Assembly: GCA_016872015.1 (NCBI GenBank)
Contig: VHBK01000003.1
Span: forward strand, 1-58,165
Source: Nitrososphaerota archaeon
Lineage (GTDB): Archaea > Thermoproteota > Nitrososphaeria > Nitrososphaerales > Nitrosopumilaceae
Direction of reading: 5' to 3'
Length of the DNA stretch: 58,165 nt
Part shown: positions 7,389 through 14,921 of the stretch, piece after piece
Layout of the letters: each line of letters begins with the position of its first letter
Numbering within the stretch: position 1 is the first letter of the stretch
The notes under the pieces: model-generated
Told to the model about the DNA's origin: nothing
The model's database searches: none
Seen by the model: the letters and a program-made list of their open reading frames with translations, nothing else
Translations under genes and position numbers: made by a program

Positions 7389-7814
7389 ATGGAAAATAAA
7401 ATTAAAAGAATTCTAGTACCAATGGACGGATCAAAGACCTCCTTTAGAGCGTTAGATGAGGCAATTGGGGTGGCTCGCGCATGTCATGCAACAATTTTAG
7501 GAGTTCATTCTGTTGCGTTTTTGCCAGCAGAGTTCATGCCAGCTGTGGCTCCTTACAAGATTTATCAAAAAAAGGAGGCAGGCAAATTCATGGAAAACGC
7601 CAAGCTCAGAGCTGCAAAGCACGGAATTTTGTTCTCTTATGCCATAACATATGGCAGCCCAGTTGAGCAGATTCTTGCAATTGCCAAAAAGAAAAAGGCA
7701 GATCTCATAGTAATTGGCGCAAGAGGAAAAGGTCGAGTGTCTGAGCTTTTCTTAGGAAGCGTCTCAAATGCAGTATTACACAAATCAAGCGTACCGGTTC
7801 TAATAGTAAAATAA
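7389..7814 (+). CDS. Universal stress protein (UspA family)
   Basis: A 141-residue single UspA domain. It opens IKRILVPMDGSKTS and carries the ATP-binding GARGKGRVSELFLGS near residues 112-126, ending PVLIVK. It is the first gene of a two-gene USP operon: its TAA is followed after two bases by the ATG of the next USP. The sequence resembles the USPs at 3983 and 9798 more than its immediate neighbour, which suggests old duplications. Confidence 0.9.
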   Translation: MENKIKRILVPMDGSKTSFRALDEAIGVARACHATILGVHSVAFLPAEFMPAVAPYKIYQKKEAGKFMENAKLRAAKHGILFSYAITYGSPVEQILAIAKKKKADLIVIGARGKGRVSELFLGSVSNAVLHKSSVPVLIVK

Positions 7815-7816
7815 CC

Positions 7817-8278
7817 ATGTATCAGAAAATACTAGTCCCCTTTGATGGCTCCAAGTACTCTAAAAAATCACTTGACCAAGCAATAGAGATAGCCAAGGCC
7901 ATGAATGGGATTATCTATTTGTGCACCGTGGTAAGTGTAAGCCCGGTTGTTCCCCCAGGCTCACTTTTGGGACTAGTAAAGAGCGTATCCAAGGGAGACT
8001 TGCAAAAAATACTACTCAGTTCTGCAAAAAGAGAGGCAGAAAACATGGAGCGGAAGCAAATCGCATATTGTAAATCAAAAGGAATTGCAGCCCACTACAA
8101 AACCATTATTGATGGAAATATAGTAGAAGAAATTCTGCGAGTTGCCAAAAAGAAATCAGTTGATCTCATAGTTATTGGAAGTCAGGGCTTGCATGGAATT
8201 GGCAAGATCAAAACACTTGGAAGCGTCAGTAGAAAGGTTTCTGAGCTTGCGCACTGTCCTGTTTTGATTGTAAGATAA
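7817..8278 (+). CDS. Universal stress protein (UspA family)
   Basis: A 153-residue UspA domain beginning YQKILVPFDGSKYS and ending GSQG-x9-GS then CPVLIVR. A longer loop after the second strand (PVVPPGSLLGLVKSVSKGD) distinguishes it from the other paralogues. It starts 2 bases after the previous USP, so the two are surely co-transcribed and may form heterodimers. Its stop is directly followed by the stop of the convergent PRTase gene. Confidence 0.9.
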   Translation: MYQKILVPFDGSKYSKKSLDQAIEIAKAMNGIIYLCTVVSVSPVVPPGSLLGLVKSVSKGDLQKILLSSAKREAENMERKQIAYCKSKGIAAHYKTIIDGNIVEEILRVAKKKSVDLIVIGSQGLHGIGKIKTLGSVSRKVSELAHCPVLIVR

Positions 8279-8914
8279 TCATTTTCTGTATTTTTGCAAA
8301 ATGTTTTGGACTATTTGGTCCGGTATCTGATCAAACTTGCGATAAAACTGCCCTACTGAAGAGAACTCCATTGGTATTTCTATTGCGACAATCTGGATTC
8401 CAAATCTTTTGATTACCTCGTGCGTTGTGTATGGTATCACAGGCGTTACTAAAATTATCTGCCGCGTCTTTTTTTTCTCCAGCCACTTGAGTATAACAGA
8501 TACTGTGGCACCTGTTGCTATTCCATCATCAACTAGCAGTATTGTTTTGCCTTCCAAGGAATAGCTGGTGTGCCCCCTATAAGCCTGGATTTGCCTTGTG
8601 ACTTCGGCTTTCTTTTTGTTTATTTCCTCCTGAAATCTGGGATCGTCAGAGTATCGATCCCAATCGTGCCCATAGAATAACACGCCATCAAATGTAACAG
8701 AACCTATTGCATATTCCGGATAGTCCGGAGGGGTGATTTTTTTAGCAATTATCACATCAAGCGGCAATCCAAGAATTCTTGCTATTTCATCCCCAACAAT
8801 TACTCCGCCGCGGGGAATGGCAAGAACCATGCAGTCCTTGCCTTGTACTAGTGATTCGAGTTTTTCTGCTAACAGTTTTCCTGCGTGATGCCTGTCATGG
8901 ATGTGGATAGTCAA
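8279..8914 (-). CDS. Predicted phosphoribosyltransferase
   Basis: A PRTase of about 212 residues. After DRHHAGKLLAEKL the protein has LAIPRGGVIVGDEIA and, near its middle, the PRPP loop ILLVDDGIATGATV. This matches the uncharacterised bacterial/archaeal PRTase family often found near stress genes. An upstream ATG at 8950 would overlap the CBS gene by 29 bases. TTG 8914, seven bases after the CBS stop, puts the start at the usual family N-terminus and is preferred. It is the third gene of a USP-CBS-PRTase operon. The substrate is unknown. Confidence 0.8.
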   Translation of the reverse strand: MTIHIHDRHHAGKLLAEKLESLVQGKDCMVLAIPRGGVIVGDEIARILGLPLDVIIAKKITPPDYPEYAIGSVTFDGVLFYGHDWDRYSDDPRFQEEINKKKAEVTRQIQAYRGHTSYSLEGKTILLVDDGIATGATVSVILKWLEKKKTRQIILVTPVIPYTTHEVIKRFGIQIVAIEIPMEFSSVGQFYRKFDQIPDQIVQNILQKYRK

Positions 8915-8921
8915 TACAAGC

Positions 8922-9788
8922 CTAGGCCTCTTTTGCCAAAGCAGAGACAATGTCGGATTTTGTGACGATTCCTACCAGCCTTCCTGCTTTGACAACAGGG
9001 ATTCCGCTTATTCCGTACCTATACATGACAAGTGCTGCCAAAGAGATATCATCTGTTGGCTCTATTGTGACTGGGTTTTTGCTCATAATGTCTTCTGCCC
9101 TAAATGTCAGAGTGTAGTTTAGTTGGTTCACATTGAACTGGCTTGGGATATGACTATACCAGACATCTCTTAGCTCATTAGTATCGGTAAATGTTCCAAG
9201 TCTGTTTGGGATTCTTGCCGGAATAAAATCCCTATACGTTATGATTCCAACCAGCTTTTGATTTCTCATTACTGGAACGCGAGAGATTTTGTTGTTGATC
9301 AGAATGCTTTCGACTATGAACAAAGAGTCTCCTGTAGAGACAGTTACCACCTTGTCTGTCATGATTTGAGAGATTTTGATTTGTTCTGATTGCTGGATTA
9401 GAAAATTAAAGATAAGATCTGTCTTGGTAACGATTCCCTCCATGGATTCGTCATCTCTCAGTATGACAAGGGAGCTGATGTCGTATTGCTTCATTAGTTT
9501 GGCGCAATGATAGATAGAGTCACTTTTCTTTGCAGTGATAAGACCCTTTGACATCAAGTCTTGTACTCGAAGCGAGCCAAGAGGCTTGCTGTCCAACGGA
9601 TACAATGAGCGTATTATGTCTTTTTCAGTAATAATTGCAATTGGAGAGAATTTTTTATCAATTACTACAAGACGCCCAATTCTGTATTTTTGAATGACTT
9701 CTATTGCATTAAGAATACTGGTTTGCGGGGTGATTGTGATTGCCTTTTTTATCAGAGCACTTCGTAAGCCTGGGTTTGGCAGCTTCAT
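8922..9788 (-). CDS. Four-CBS-domain protein
   Basis: A 288-residue protein of four CBS repeats with no other domain. Each repeat ends in a strand-helix such as IAIITEKDII, GIVTKTDL, VGIITYRDF or VGIVTKSDIV. It is a paralogue of the protein at 1773-2624 over the full length, including the linker with FTDTNELRDVWY. It sits 9 bases after a USP gene and just before a PRTase gene, so nucleotide sensing and base salvage may be linked here. This link is inference from gene order. Confidence 0.87.
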   Translation of the reverse strand: MKLPNPGLRSALIKKAITITPQTSILNAIEVIQKYRIGRLVVIDKKFSPIAIITEKDIIRSLYPLDSKPLGSLRVQDLMSKGLITAKKSDSIYHCAKLMKQYDISSLVILRDDESMEGIVTKTDLIFNFLIQQSEQIKISQIMTDKVVTVSTGDSLFIVESILINNKISRVPVMRNQKLVGIITYRDFIPARIPNRLGTFTDTNELRDVWYSHIPSQFNVNQLNYTLTFRAEDIMSKNPVTIEPTDDISLAALVMYRYGISGIPVVKAGRLVGIVTKSDIVSALAKEA

Positions 9789-9797
9789 TATGTCTCG

Positions 9798-10220
9798 CTA
9801 TTTTACTATTAGAACCGGAATTGGGGACTTGTGCACAACATAGTGAGAAACACTGCCTAGGATGAACTCCTTTACGTTGCTTTGGCCGCGAGAGCCCATC
9901 ACAATTAGGTCTGCTTTTTTGTTTTTCGCAAAAGAGACCAGCTTGAATCCCTCGTTTCCGCACAGGATTTTCTCATAGAATAGTACGCCGTTTTTTGCGC
10001 ACCGCAGTTTTGCGTTCTCTAGAATCTTTTTGCCTGCGTCGGCAAGTGCCTTGCCAAGCTTTGACTTTGGTTTTGCCACATTAACTGAGAAAAGCGGAAT
10101 AACAAATACGCCAGTAATCACTCCCTGGCCTTGCCTTGCAAGATTGATTGCGTGATCTAGCGCCTTGGAGGATGAATTTGATCCATCCAGTGCTACCATG
10201 ATGTTTTTGAGTTCTGCCAA
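9798..10220 (-). CDS. Universal stress protein (UspA family)
   Basis: A 140-residue UspA domain from a TTG at 10220. It begins LKNIMVALDGSNSS and ends GSRGQSNVKEFILGS then PVLIVK, so the ATP-binding motif is intact. It is the first gene of the USP-CBS-PRTase operon. A TATA-like stretch (tttagataaaat) lies about 15-25 bases upstream, and a degenerate palindrome has its near edge 45 bases upstream. It is divergent from the two-CBS gene at 10337. Confidence 0.88.
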   Translation of the reverse strand: MAELKNIMVALDGSNSSSKALDHAINLARQGQGVITGVFVIPLFSVNVAKPKSKLGKALADAGKKILENAKLRCAKNGVLFYEKILCGNEGFKLVSFAKNKKADLIVMGSRGQSNVKEFILGSVSHYVVHKSPIPVLIVK

Positions 10221-10264
10221 GCTGTGTTATCTGGTATTTTATCTAAATTAAAAAGACATGTTGA

Positions 10265-10280
10265 TTATCCATTTTGATTT
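10265..10280 (-). promoter_or_regulatory. Degenerate stress-regulon palindrome for the USP-CBS-PRTase operon
   Basis: The site TTATCCATTTTGATTT matches only 9 of 14 positions. It lies 45 bases from the TTG at 10220 and is offset 13 bases from the strong site that follows, the same offset as in two other divergent promoters. Confidence 0.35.
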
Positions 10281-10293
10281 TCAGCGTTGATAA
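10278..10293 (+). promoter_or_regulatory. Stress-regulon palindrome for the CBS gene at 10337
   Basis: The site TTTTCAGCGTTGATAA matches the consensus at 13 of 14 positions. It ends 44 bases before the ATG at 10337. Confidence 0.6.
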
Positions 10294-10336
10294 TTCGCTT
10301 TTGATCTATTATAGATGAGAACTATGTTATGATGTA

Positions 10337-10795
10337 ATGGCGCAAACCCAGCCCACAATCCTAGTCAAGGATATCATGACAAAATCTCTCATAATGGTAG
10401 ATTCTTCTGCTACCGTAAATGAGGCTGCCAAAATGATGGAAAAAGCAAAGGTTGGCTCGGTAATAGTAACTGAGAAAAACACTCCAATCGGAATAATGAC
10501 AGACAGGGATTTTGCAATTACAATAGCTGCTCATGCATATCCAATTCACACCAAGGTAAAGCAGGTAATGTCGTCGCCTTTGATTCACATAAGATCAGAC
10601 GATGAAGTCTGGACTGCAGCTGATCTAATGTATTCAAGAAAGATACGAAGATTACCAGTACTAGACGAGGATGAGTTGCTTGGAATTGTCAGTGCATCGG
10701 ATTTTGTAAAATTGTACACTGTCTGCAACAGGGAAGACACAAGAAAGATGTACTTTCATGCACTAACCAAGATTTTTGATGAAAGTGTTAGCTGA
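10337..10795 (+). CDS. Two-CBS-domain protein
   Basis: A 152-residue CBS pair. The first repeat runs from VKDIMTKSLIMVDSS to IGIMTDRDFAITI. The second runs from VKQVMSSPLIHIRSD to LGIVSASDFVKLY. It closely resembles the two-CBS protein at 4937-5371, so these are paralogues. A partner or effector is not visible. The gene converges on the VIT-type transporter gene, overlapping it by 8 bases at the stops. Confidence 0.88.
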   Translation: MAQTQPTILVKDIMTKSLIMVDSSATVNEAAKMMEKAKVGSVIVTEKNTPIGIMTDRDFAITIAAHAYPIHTKVKQVMSSPLIHIRSDDEVWTAADLMYSRKIRRLPVLDEDELLGIVSASDFVKLYTVCNREDTRKMYFHALTKIFDESVS

Positions 10796-11471
10796 TCAAA
10801 TGTGCAAGTAGGTTTCCTATCAAATACGCAGCAGTTGCGGCAATTCCACCCACAAGCAATGTCACAAGACCTGATCTTACTAGCGATTTTTTGACAATCT
10901 TGCCCTTGATTACACCAATTAGGAAAAACGCCACACTAGTAGATATTACAGAATAGGTAAAGCTTTCAGAATTCAGATGCATTCCAGCAAGATAAATGAA
11001 CAAAAACGGAATCAGTGGAATTATTCCAATTATTACAAAGCCAAACATGGTGCTTGCTGCAGTGTCAAGTGGCCTTCTGCCGTCTTCTATTAGGCCTAGC
11101 TCTTCTTTCATCATGGTATCAACCCAGACTTTTTTTCTTGCAGTGATTACCTTTACTATTTCCTCTAATAGTTCTGCTGTGAATCCCTTTTTTGCGTAAA
11201 TGTCGCGAATCTCCTGGCGTTCTGTTTCTTCCATGTTTTCTATTTCCCATTCTTCGCGCGCTCGCTCTTTTTGGATGTATTCTGCTCGCGCCTTTGACGC
11301 CTGATAATTGCCGACTGCCATTGAAAATCCGTCTGCAAACAAGTTAGCAAAGCCCAAAATCACCACAATCATTGGAGACAATGACGCACCTATTGCGCCT
11401 GCCACAATAGCAAATGTAGTTACCGAGCCATCAAAGGAGCCATAAATAAAATCCTCAAAGTGCCACTTCAT
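10788..11471 (-). CDS. VIT1/CCC1 family transporter (iron/manganese)
   Basis: An integral membrane protein of about 227 residues. Helix 1 has the family signature DFIYGSFDGSVTTFAIVAG, and helix 2 is followed by ADGFSMAVGNYQASKA. A long charged cytosolic segment (about residues 65-135) is rich in Glu and matches the metal-binding domain of VIT1. Three C-terminal helices follow. Members export Fe2+ or Mn2+ from the cytosol. ATG 11471 was preferred over the upstream ATG 11483 because of a TATA-like ttattaac 27 bases before it and a palindrome 42 bases before it. Confidence 0.85.
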   Translation of the reverse strand: MKWHFEDFIYGSFDGSVTTFAIVAGAIGASLSPMIVVILGFANLFADGFSMAVGNYQASKARAEYIQKERAREEWEIENMEETERQEIRDIYAKKGFTAELLEEIVKVITARKKVWVDTMMKEELGLIEDGRRPLDTAASTMFGFVIIGIIPLIPFLFIYLAGMHLNSESFTYSVISTSVAFFLIGVIKGKIVKKSLVRSGLVTLLVGGIAATAAYLIGNLLAHLIS

Positions 11472-11512
11472 GGTATAATACAACCAAAATCAAGTTAATA
11501 AGAAATAGAAAA

Positions 11513-11528
11513 AAATCAAAAATGATAA
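11513..11528 (-). promoter_or_regulatory. Degenerate stress-regulon palindrome for the VIT-type gene
   Basis: The site AAATCAAAAATGATAA matches 10 of 14 positions. Its near edge is 42 bases from the ATG at 11471. Confidence 0.4.
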
Positions 11529-11533
11529 TTGAG

Positions 11534-12341
11534 CTAGAATAATTTTCTAATGTTTCCTAGCTCTTCTTTGATGGATTCTATTGTAGAATCGATGTCTTCT
11601 GCAGATTGGCCTGTGTTAATTGCGTGTCTGAGATCAAGTCTTAACATTAGCTCTACTTTGCCCATTAGAGATGGGTCTTTGTCTGCAACTGCGCCTTCAA
11701 TGTACTCGTAATTCTCCAAGTATGCCTCTGTTGCTGTTGCTAGTGCACCAGTCGAGTCTCCTTCGTGGTATTTTGTGGAAACTTGGTCAAGTAGATCTTC
11801 GATATTATCAATTGTCTTGAGAACATCAGCCTGTTTTGTGATTGGTGTTCCCATCATCATTGGACTCATCATCATGCCAGAGCCCATCATCCCTTGGTTC
11901 ATCATGCCTTGTCCCATTCCTGGATTCATCATGTTTGGTCCCATCATGCCAGTCATGTTCATCATTTGCATCATTTGTTGCATGTGTTGTGGGTCTCGTA
12001 GCATCATTTGATGCATTTGGTTTACTGTTGCCGGATCCATCATCATTTGGCCCATCATGTTTTGCATGAGTAGGATCATTCATCATCATTTGATGCATTT
12101 GCTGCATGTGCTCGGGATTGTTCATCATGGTATCATGCATCTTTTGCATTGCCTGAGGATCTACCATCATTTGGTTCATCCACTCATTCATGAGTTGAGG
12201 ATCTGACATCATTTGCGACATCATTTGTTGGCGAGTCAGCGTTACACTGCTAGGACTGGACTGAAATACTGCATATCCCACTCCTAGTCCTGCAAAGAAA
12301 ACTCCGACTGCTATACCAACCAATATTGCTTGGCTTGCCAT
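11534..12341 (-). pseudogene. Met-rich membrane-anchored protein, split by a frameshift
   Basis: The first frame (from ATG 12341) gives an N-terminal membrane segment (ILVGIAVGVFFAGLGVGYAVF) and Met/Gln repeats of the type DPQAMQKMHDTMM. At about 12065-12071 the same repeat pattern continues in another frame (MQNMMGQMMMDPATVNQMH), then runs into a soluble helical domain of about 100 residues ending near 11534. A gain of 2 bases or loss of 1 base restores one protein of about 268 residues. Met-rich repeats often bind Cu(I). The gene may be truly broken, misread in sequencing, or subject to recoding. A strong palindrome lies 43 bases before its ATG. Confidence 0.75.
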
Positions 12342-12383
12342 GAAGCGAAAAATCTCATTTATCTATATACAATCAGTACACAA

Positions 12384-12399
12384 TTCCCAGTTCTGATAA
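12384..12399 (-). promoter_or_regulatory. Stress-regulon palindrome for the Met-rich gene
   Basis: The site TTCCCAGTTCTGATAA matches 12 of 14 positions. Its near edge is 43 bases from the ATG at 12341. Confidence 0.55.
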
Positions 12400-12409
12400 T
12401 TCCTTCAAA

Positions 12410-12425
12410 TTATCAGCTTTGAGAT
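12410..12425 (+). promoter_or_regulatory. Stress-regulon palindrome for the thermosome gene
   Basis: The site TTATCAGCTTTGAGAT matches 11 of 14 positions and ends 43 bases before ATG 12468. It is offset 26 bases (twice 13) from the preceding site. Confidence 0.55.
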
Positions 12426-12467
12426 TTGTCTTTATTCCATAAATACGATTTTTTTCATTTTGATGTC

Positions 12468-14105
12468 ATGTCCTCAATTCAGACGACATCTGAGGGAATT
12501 CCAGTAATAGTCCTAAAGGAGGGCTCCAAGCAATCCCGTGGAAAGGACGCCCAAAAAAACAACATAAATGCAGCCAAGCTGATAGCAGAGATCATCGCAT
12601 CCAGTCTTGGCCCCAGAGGCATGGACAAAATGCTAGTTGATTCCATTGGCGATATCACCATTACAAATGATGGAGCTACCATCCTCAAGGAAATTGATGT
12701 CCAGCATCCTGCGGCAAAAATGATGGTCGAGGTTGCAAAAGCAACTGATTCCGAAGTAGGCGACGGCACAACTTCTGCAGTAGTAATTGCAGGCGCTCTT
12801 CTAGAAAAGGCAGAAGGACTAATTGACAATGACATTCATCCAGTAATCATTGCAGACGGCTACAAAAAGGCGGCAAAAAAGGCAATCTCGTTTTTGGGTG
12901 AGATTGCAAAAAAAGTAGACATTTCTGACAAGCAGACATTTGAAAAAGTTGCTCGAACCTCTATGCTCACAAAGCTAGTTGCAGTGGAAGCAGCTGATCT
13001 GGCAAAGATAGTAGTAGATGCAGTCATATCAATAATGGAAGAAAAGGACGGGGGCTACAGGGCAAACATTTCAAACGTTAAAGTAGAAAAAAAGACAGGC
13101 GGCTCTATTTCTGATAGCCAGCTGATCAACGGCATAGTATTGGACAAAGAAATAGTAAACAACAACATGCCAAAGAAAATCCAAGATGCAAAAATTGCCC
13201 TGGTTTCTGCTCCACTTGAAATTGAGAAAACAGAGTTTGAGGCAAAAATCAACATCTCGACTCCAAACCAAATAAAGTCATTCATGGAAGAAGAAAATCA
13301 AATTCTCAAAGAAATGGTAGAAAAAATAAAGAACACCGGCGCAAACGTTGTGCTTTGCCAAAAGGGAATAGATGACATAGTCCAGCATTATTTGGCAAAG
13401 GCAGGAATTTTGGCAGTGCGGCGAATCAAGGAATCCGACATGGCAAAGCTTGCAAAAGCAACTGGGGCAAGAATTGTCGGAAACGTAAATGACCTAACAG
13501 AAAAAGACCTAGGAGCTGCACAAAACGTAGAGGAAAAGCAGATAGAAGATGACAACTGGACATATGTAGAGGGCTGCAAAAATCCAAAGGCAGTCACATT
13601 TTTGGTCCGCGGAGGCTCGCAACGAGTAGTAGATGAGGTAGAGCGGGCAATCCATGATGCACTGATGGTCGTAAAGGACGTAATAGAGCGACCATATTTT
13701 GTGCCTGGAGGAGGTTCACCTGAGGCATATTTGGCGACAAAGCTTCGAGTCTGGGCCCAGTCGCTTTCTGGACGGGAGCAGCTTGCAGTGGAGAAATTTG
13801 CCGAAGCCCTAGAGTCAATTCCAATTTCACTTGCACGAAATTCCGGCATGAACCCAATTGACGCAATAACGCAGCTTAGGGCAAAGCAGAGTGCCGGAGA
13901 AAAATACACCGGAGTGGACGCAGTAAACGGAATAATTGGCGACATTGAAAAAATCGACGTCCTAGAGCCAATCAAGGTAAAAGAGCAAGTAATCAAATCC
14001 GCAACAGAAACTGCAAACATGATTCTGCGAATAGACAATGTGGTAGCAGTGTCCAGGGCCTCACCCCCACCACAGATGCCAGGCCAGCCGCCTGGAATGT
14101 ACTAG
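12468..14105 (+). CDS. ths: Thermosome subunit (group II chaperonin)
   Basis: A full-length group II chaperonin subunit of 545 residues that refolds proteins in an ATP-driven double ring in the cytosol. Visible signatures are SSLGPRGMDKMLVD near the N-terminus, the ATP-site NDGATILK and VGDGTTSAVV, and VPGGGSPEAYLA in the C-terminal equatorial half. The tail ends in a Pro/Gly/Met-rich stretch (PPPQMPGQPPGMY). A 14-residue upstream extension from TTG 12426 is open, but ATG 12468 fits a TATA-like ataaata 28 bases before it and the regulon palindrome spacing. An ATP-cone nuclease gene follows with no gap. Confidence 0.96.
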   Translation: MSSIQTTSEGIPVIVLKEGSKQSRGKDAQKNNINAAKLIAEIIASSLGPRGMDKMLVDSIGDITITNDGATILKEIDVQHPAAKMMVEVAKATDSEVGDGTTSAVVIAGALLEKAEGLIDNDIHPVIIADGYKKAAKKAISFLGEIAKKVDISDKQTFEKVARTSMLTKLVAVEAADLAKIVVDAVISIMEEKDGGYRANISNVKVEKKTGGSISDSQLINGIVLDKEIVNNNMPKKIQDAKIALVSAPLEIEKTEFEAKINISTPNQIKSFMEEENQILKEMVEKIKNTGANVVLCQKGIDDIVQHYLAKAGILAVRRIKESDMAKLAKATGARIVGNVNDLTEKDLGAAQNVEEKQIEDDNWTYVEGCKNPKAVTFLVRGGSQRVVDEVERAIHDALMVVKDVIERPYFVPGGGSPEAYLATKLRVWAQSLSGREQLAVEKFAEALESIPISLARNSGMNPIDAITQLRAKQSAGEKYTGVDAVNGIIGDIEKIDVLEPIKVKEQVIKSATETANMILRIDNVVAVSRASPPPQMPGQPPGMY

Positions 14106-14921
14106 TTGAAAAAGATCATAATCATAAAGGCAAACGGGCAGAGGGCAGAATTTGATCCAAACAAGGTCATAACAACATGCATCAGAGCAGGCGCAGATCC
14201 GTCGATTGCAAAGCAAATTGCAAGACAGGTCCACTCTAAAGTTCGCTATGGAATGACTACAAAGGAGATCTACAAAATCGTGCTGCGGTTCTTATCAGAG
14301 AATGCAACGCCGGCCATAAAACAAAGATACCGCCTAAAGGAATCTATAATGAGGCTTGGCCCTGCAGGCTTTTCCTTTGAATACTATGTGGGGCAAATCT
14401 TGCGACACTATGGATACAAGGTTCTATCAGTTGGCTCAAAAATCCAAGGAAGATGCGTCATACATGAAGTAGATCTATTCCTAGAGTCAAGCGATGAGAA
14501 AAAATGGCTAGTAGAATGCAAGTATCATAATTTTCCTGGTAGATATACTGGCCTCAAAGAATCACTGTACACCCACGCACGATTTTTGGACCTTGCAGAC
14601 AGGTTTGATTGTGAGATGCTAGTGTGCAATACCAAGGTCTCGCCAGAGGCAATAACATATGCAACATGCATAGGCCAAAAGCTTCTCTCGTGGAGGTTTC
14701 CATCACAGATGGGCCTAGAGAAAATGATTGAGGAAAAAAAGCTCTATCCAATTACTATTTTGGGCCCAAGCAAAAGGGAGCTGGAAATACTATCAAAAAG
14801 CAACATGATGATAGCAAAGGACCTGCTCGATATTGACATTTACGAGTTTGCGCAAAAAACAAGGCTTTCAATCAAAAGACTTGTTGCCATGCAGCGCCTA
14901 ACAAACCAGATAATCAGCTAA
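14106..14921 (+). CDS. ATP-cone protein fused to a PD-(D/E)XK (Mrr-like) nuclease domain
   Basis: A 271-residue two-domain protein. Residues about 3-90 form an ATP-cone (VIKANGQRAEFDPNKV-type start, IYKIVLRFLSE), the nucleotide-sensing module of ribonucleotide reductases and NrdR. Residues about 95-200 are a restriction-endonuclease fold with the probable active site HEVDLFLE followed by WLVECKYHN (Asp, Glu, Lys). It begins with TTG directly after the thermosome stop, so it is probably co-expressed with the chaperonin. An ATP- or dATP-gated nuclease is the inferred role. It converges on the malate dehydrogenase gene with a 4-base overlap. Confidence 0.8.
   Translation: MKKIIIIKANGQRAEFDPNKVITTCIRAGADPSIAKQIARQVHSKVRYGMTTKEIYKIVLRFLSENATPAIKQRYRLKESIMRLGPAGFSFEYYVGQILRHYGYKVLSVGSKIQGRCVIHEVDLFLESSDEKKWLVECKYHNFPGRYTGLKESLYTHARFLDLADRFDCEMLVCNTKVSPEAITYATCIGQKLLSWRFPSQMGLEKMIEEKKLYPITILGPSKRELEILSKSNMMIAKDLLDIDIYEFAQKTRLSIKRLVAMQRLTNQIIS

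Noticed and set aside
13388-14038. Long minus-strand open frame inside the thermosome gene
   Set aside because: It lies wholly within a clearly assigned chaperonin gene and its Ser/Arg-rich product matches nothing.
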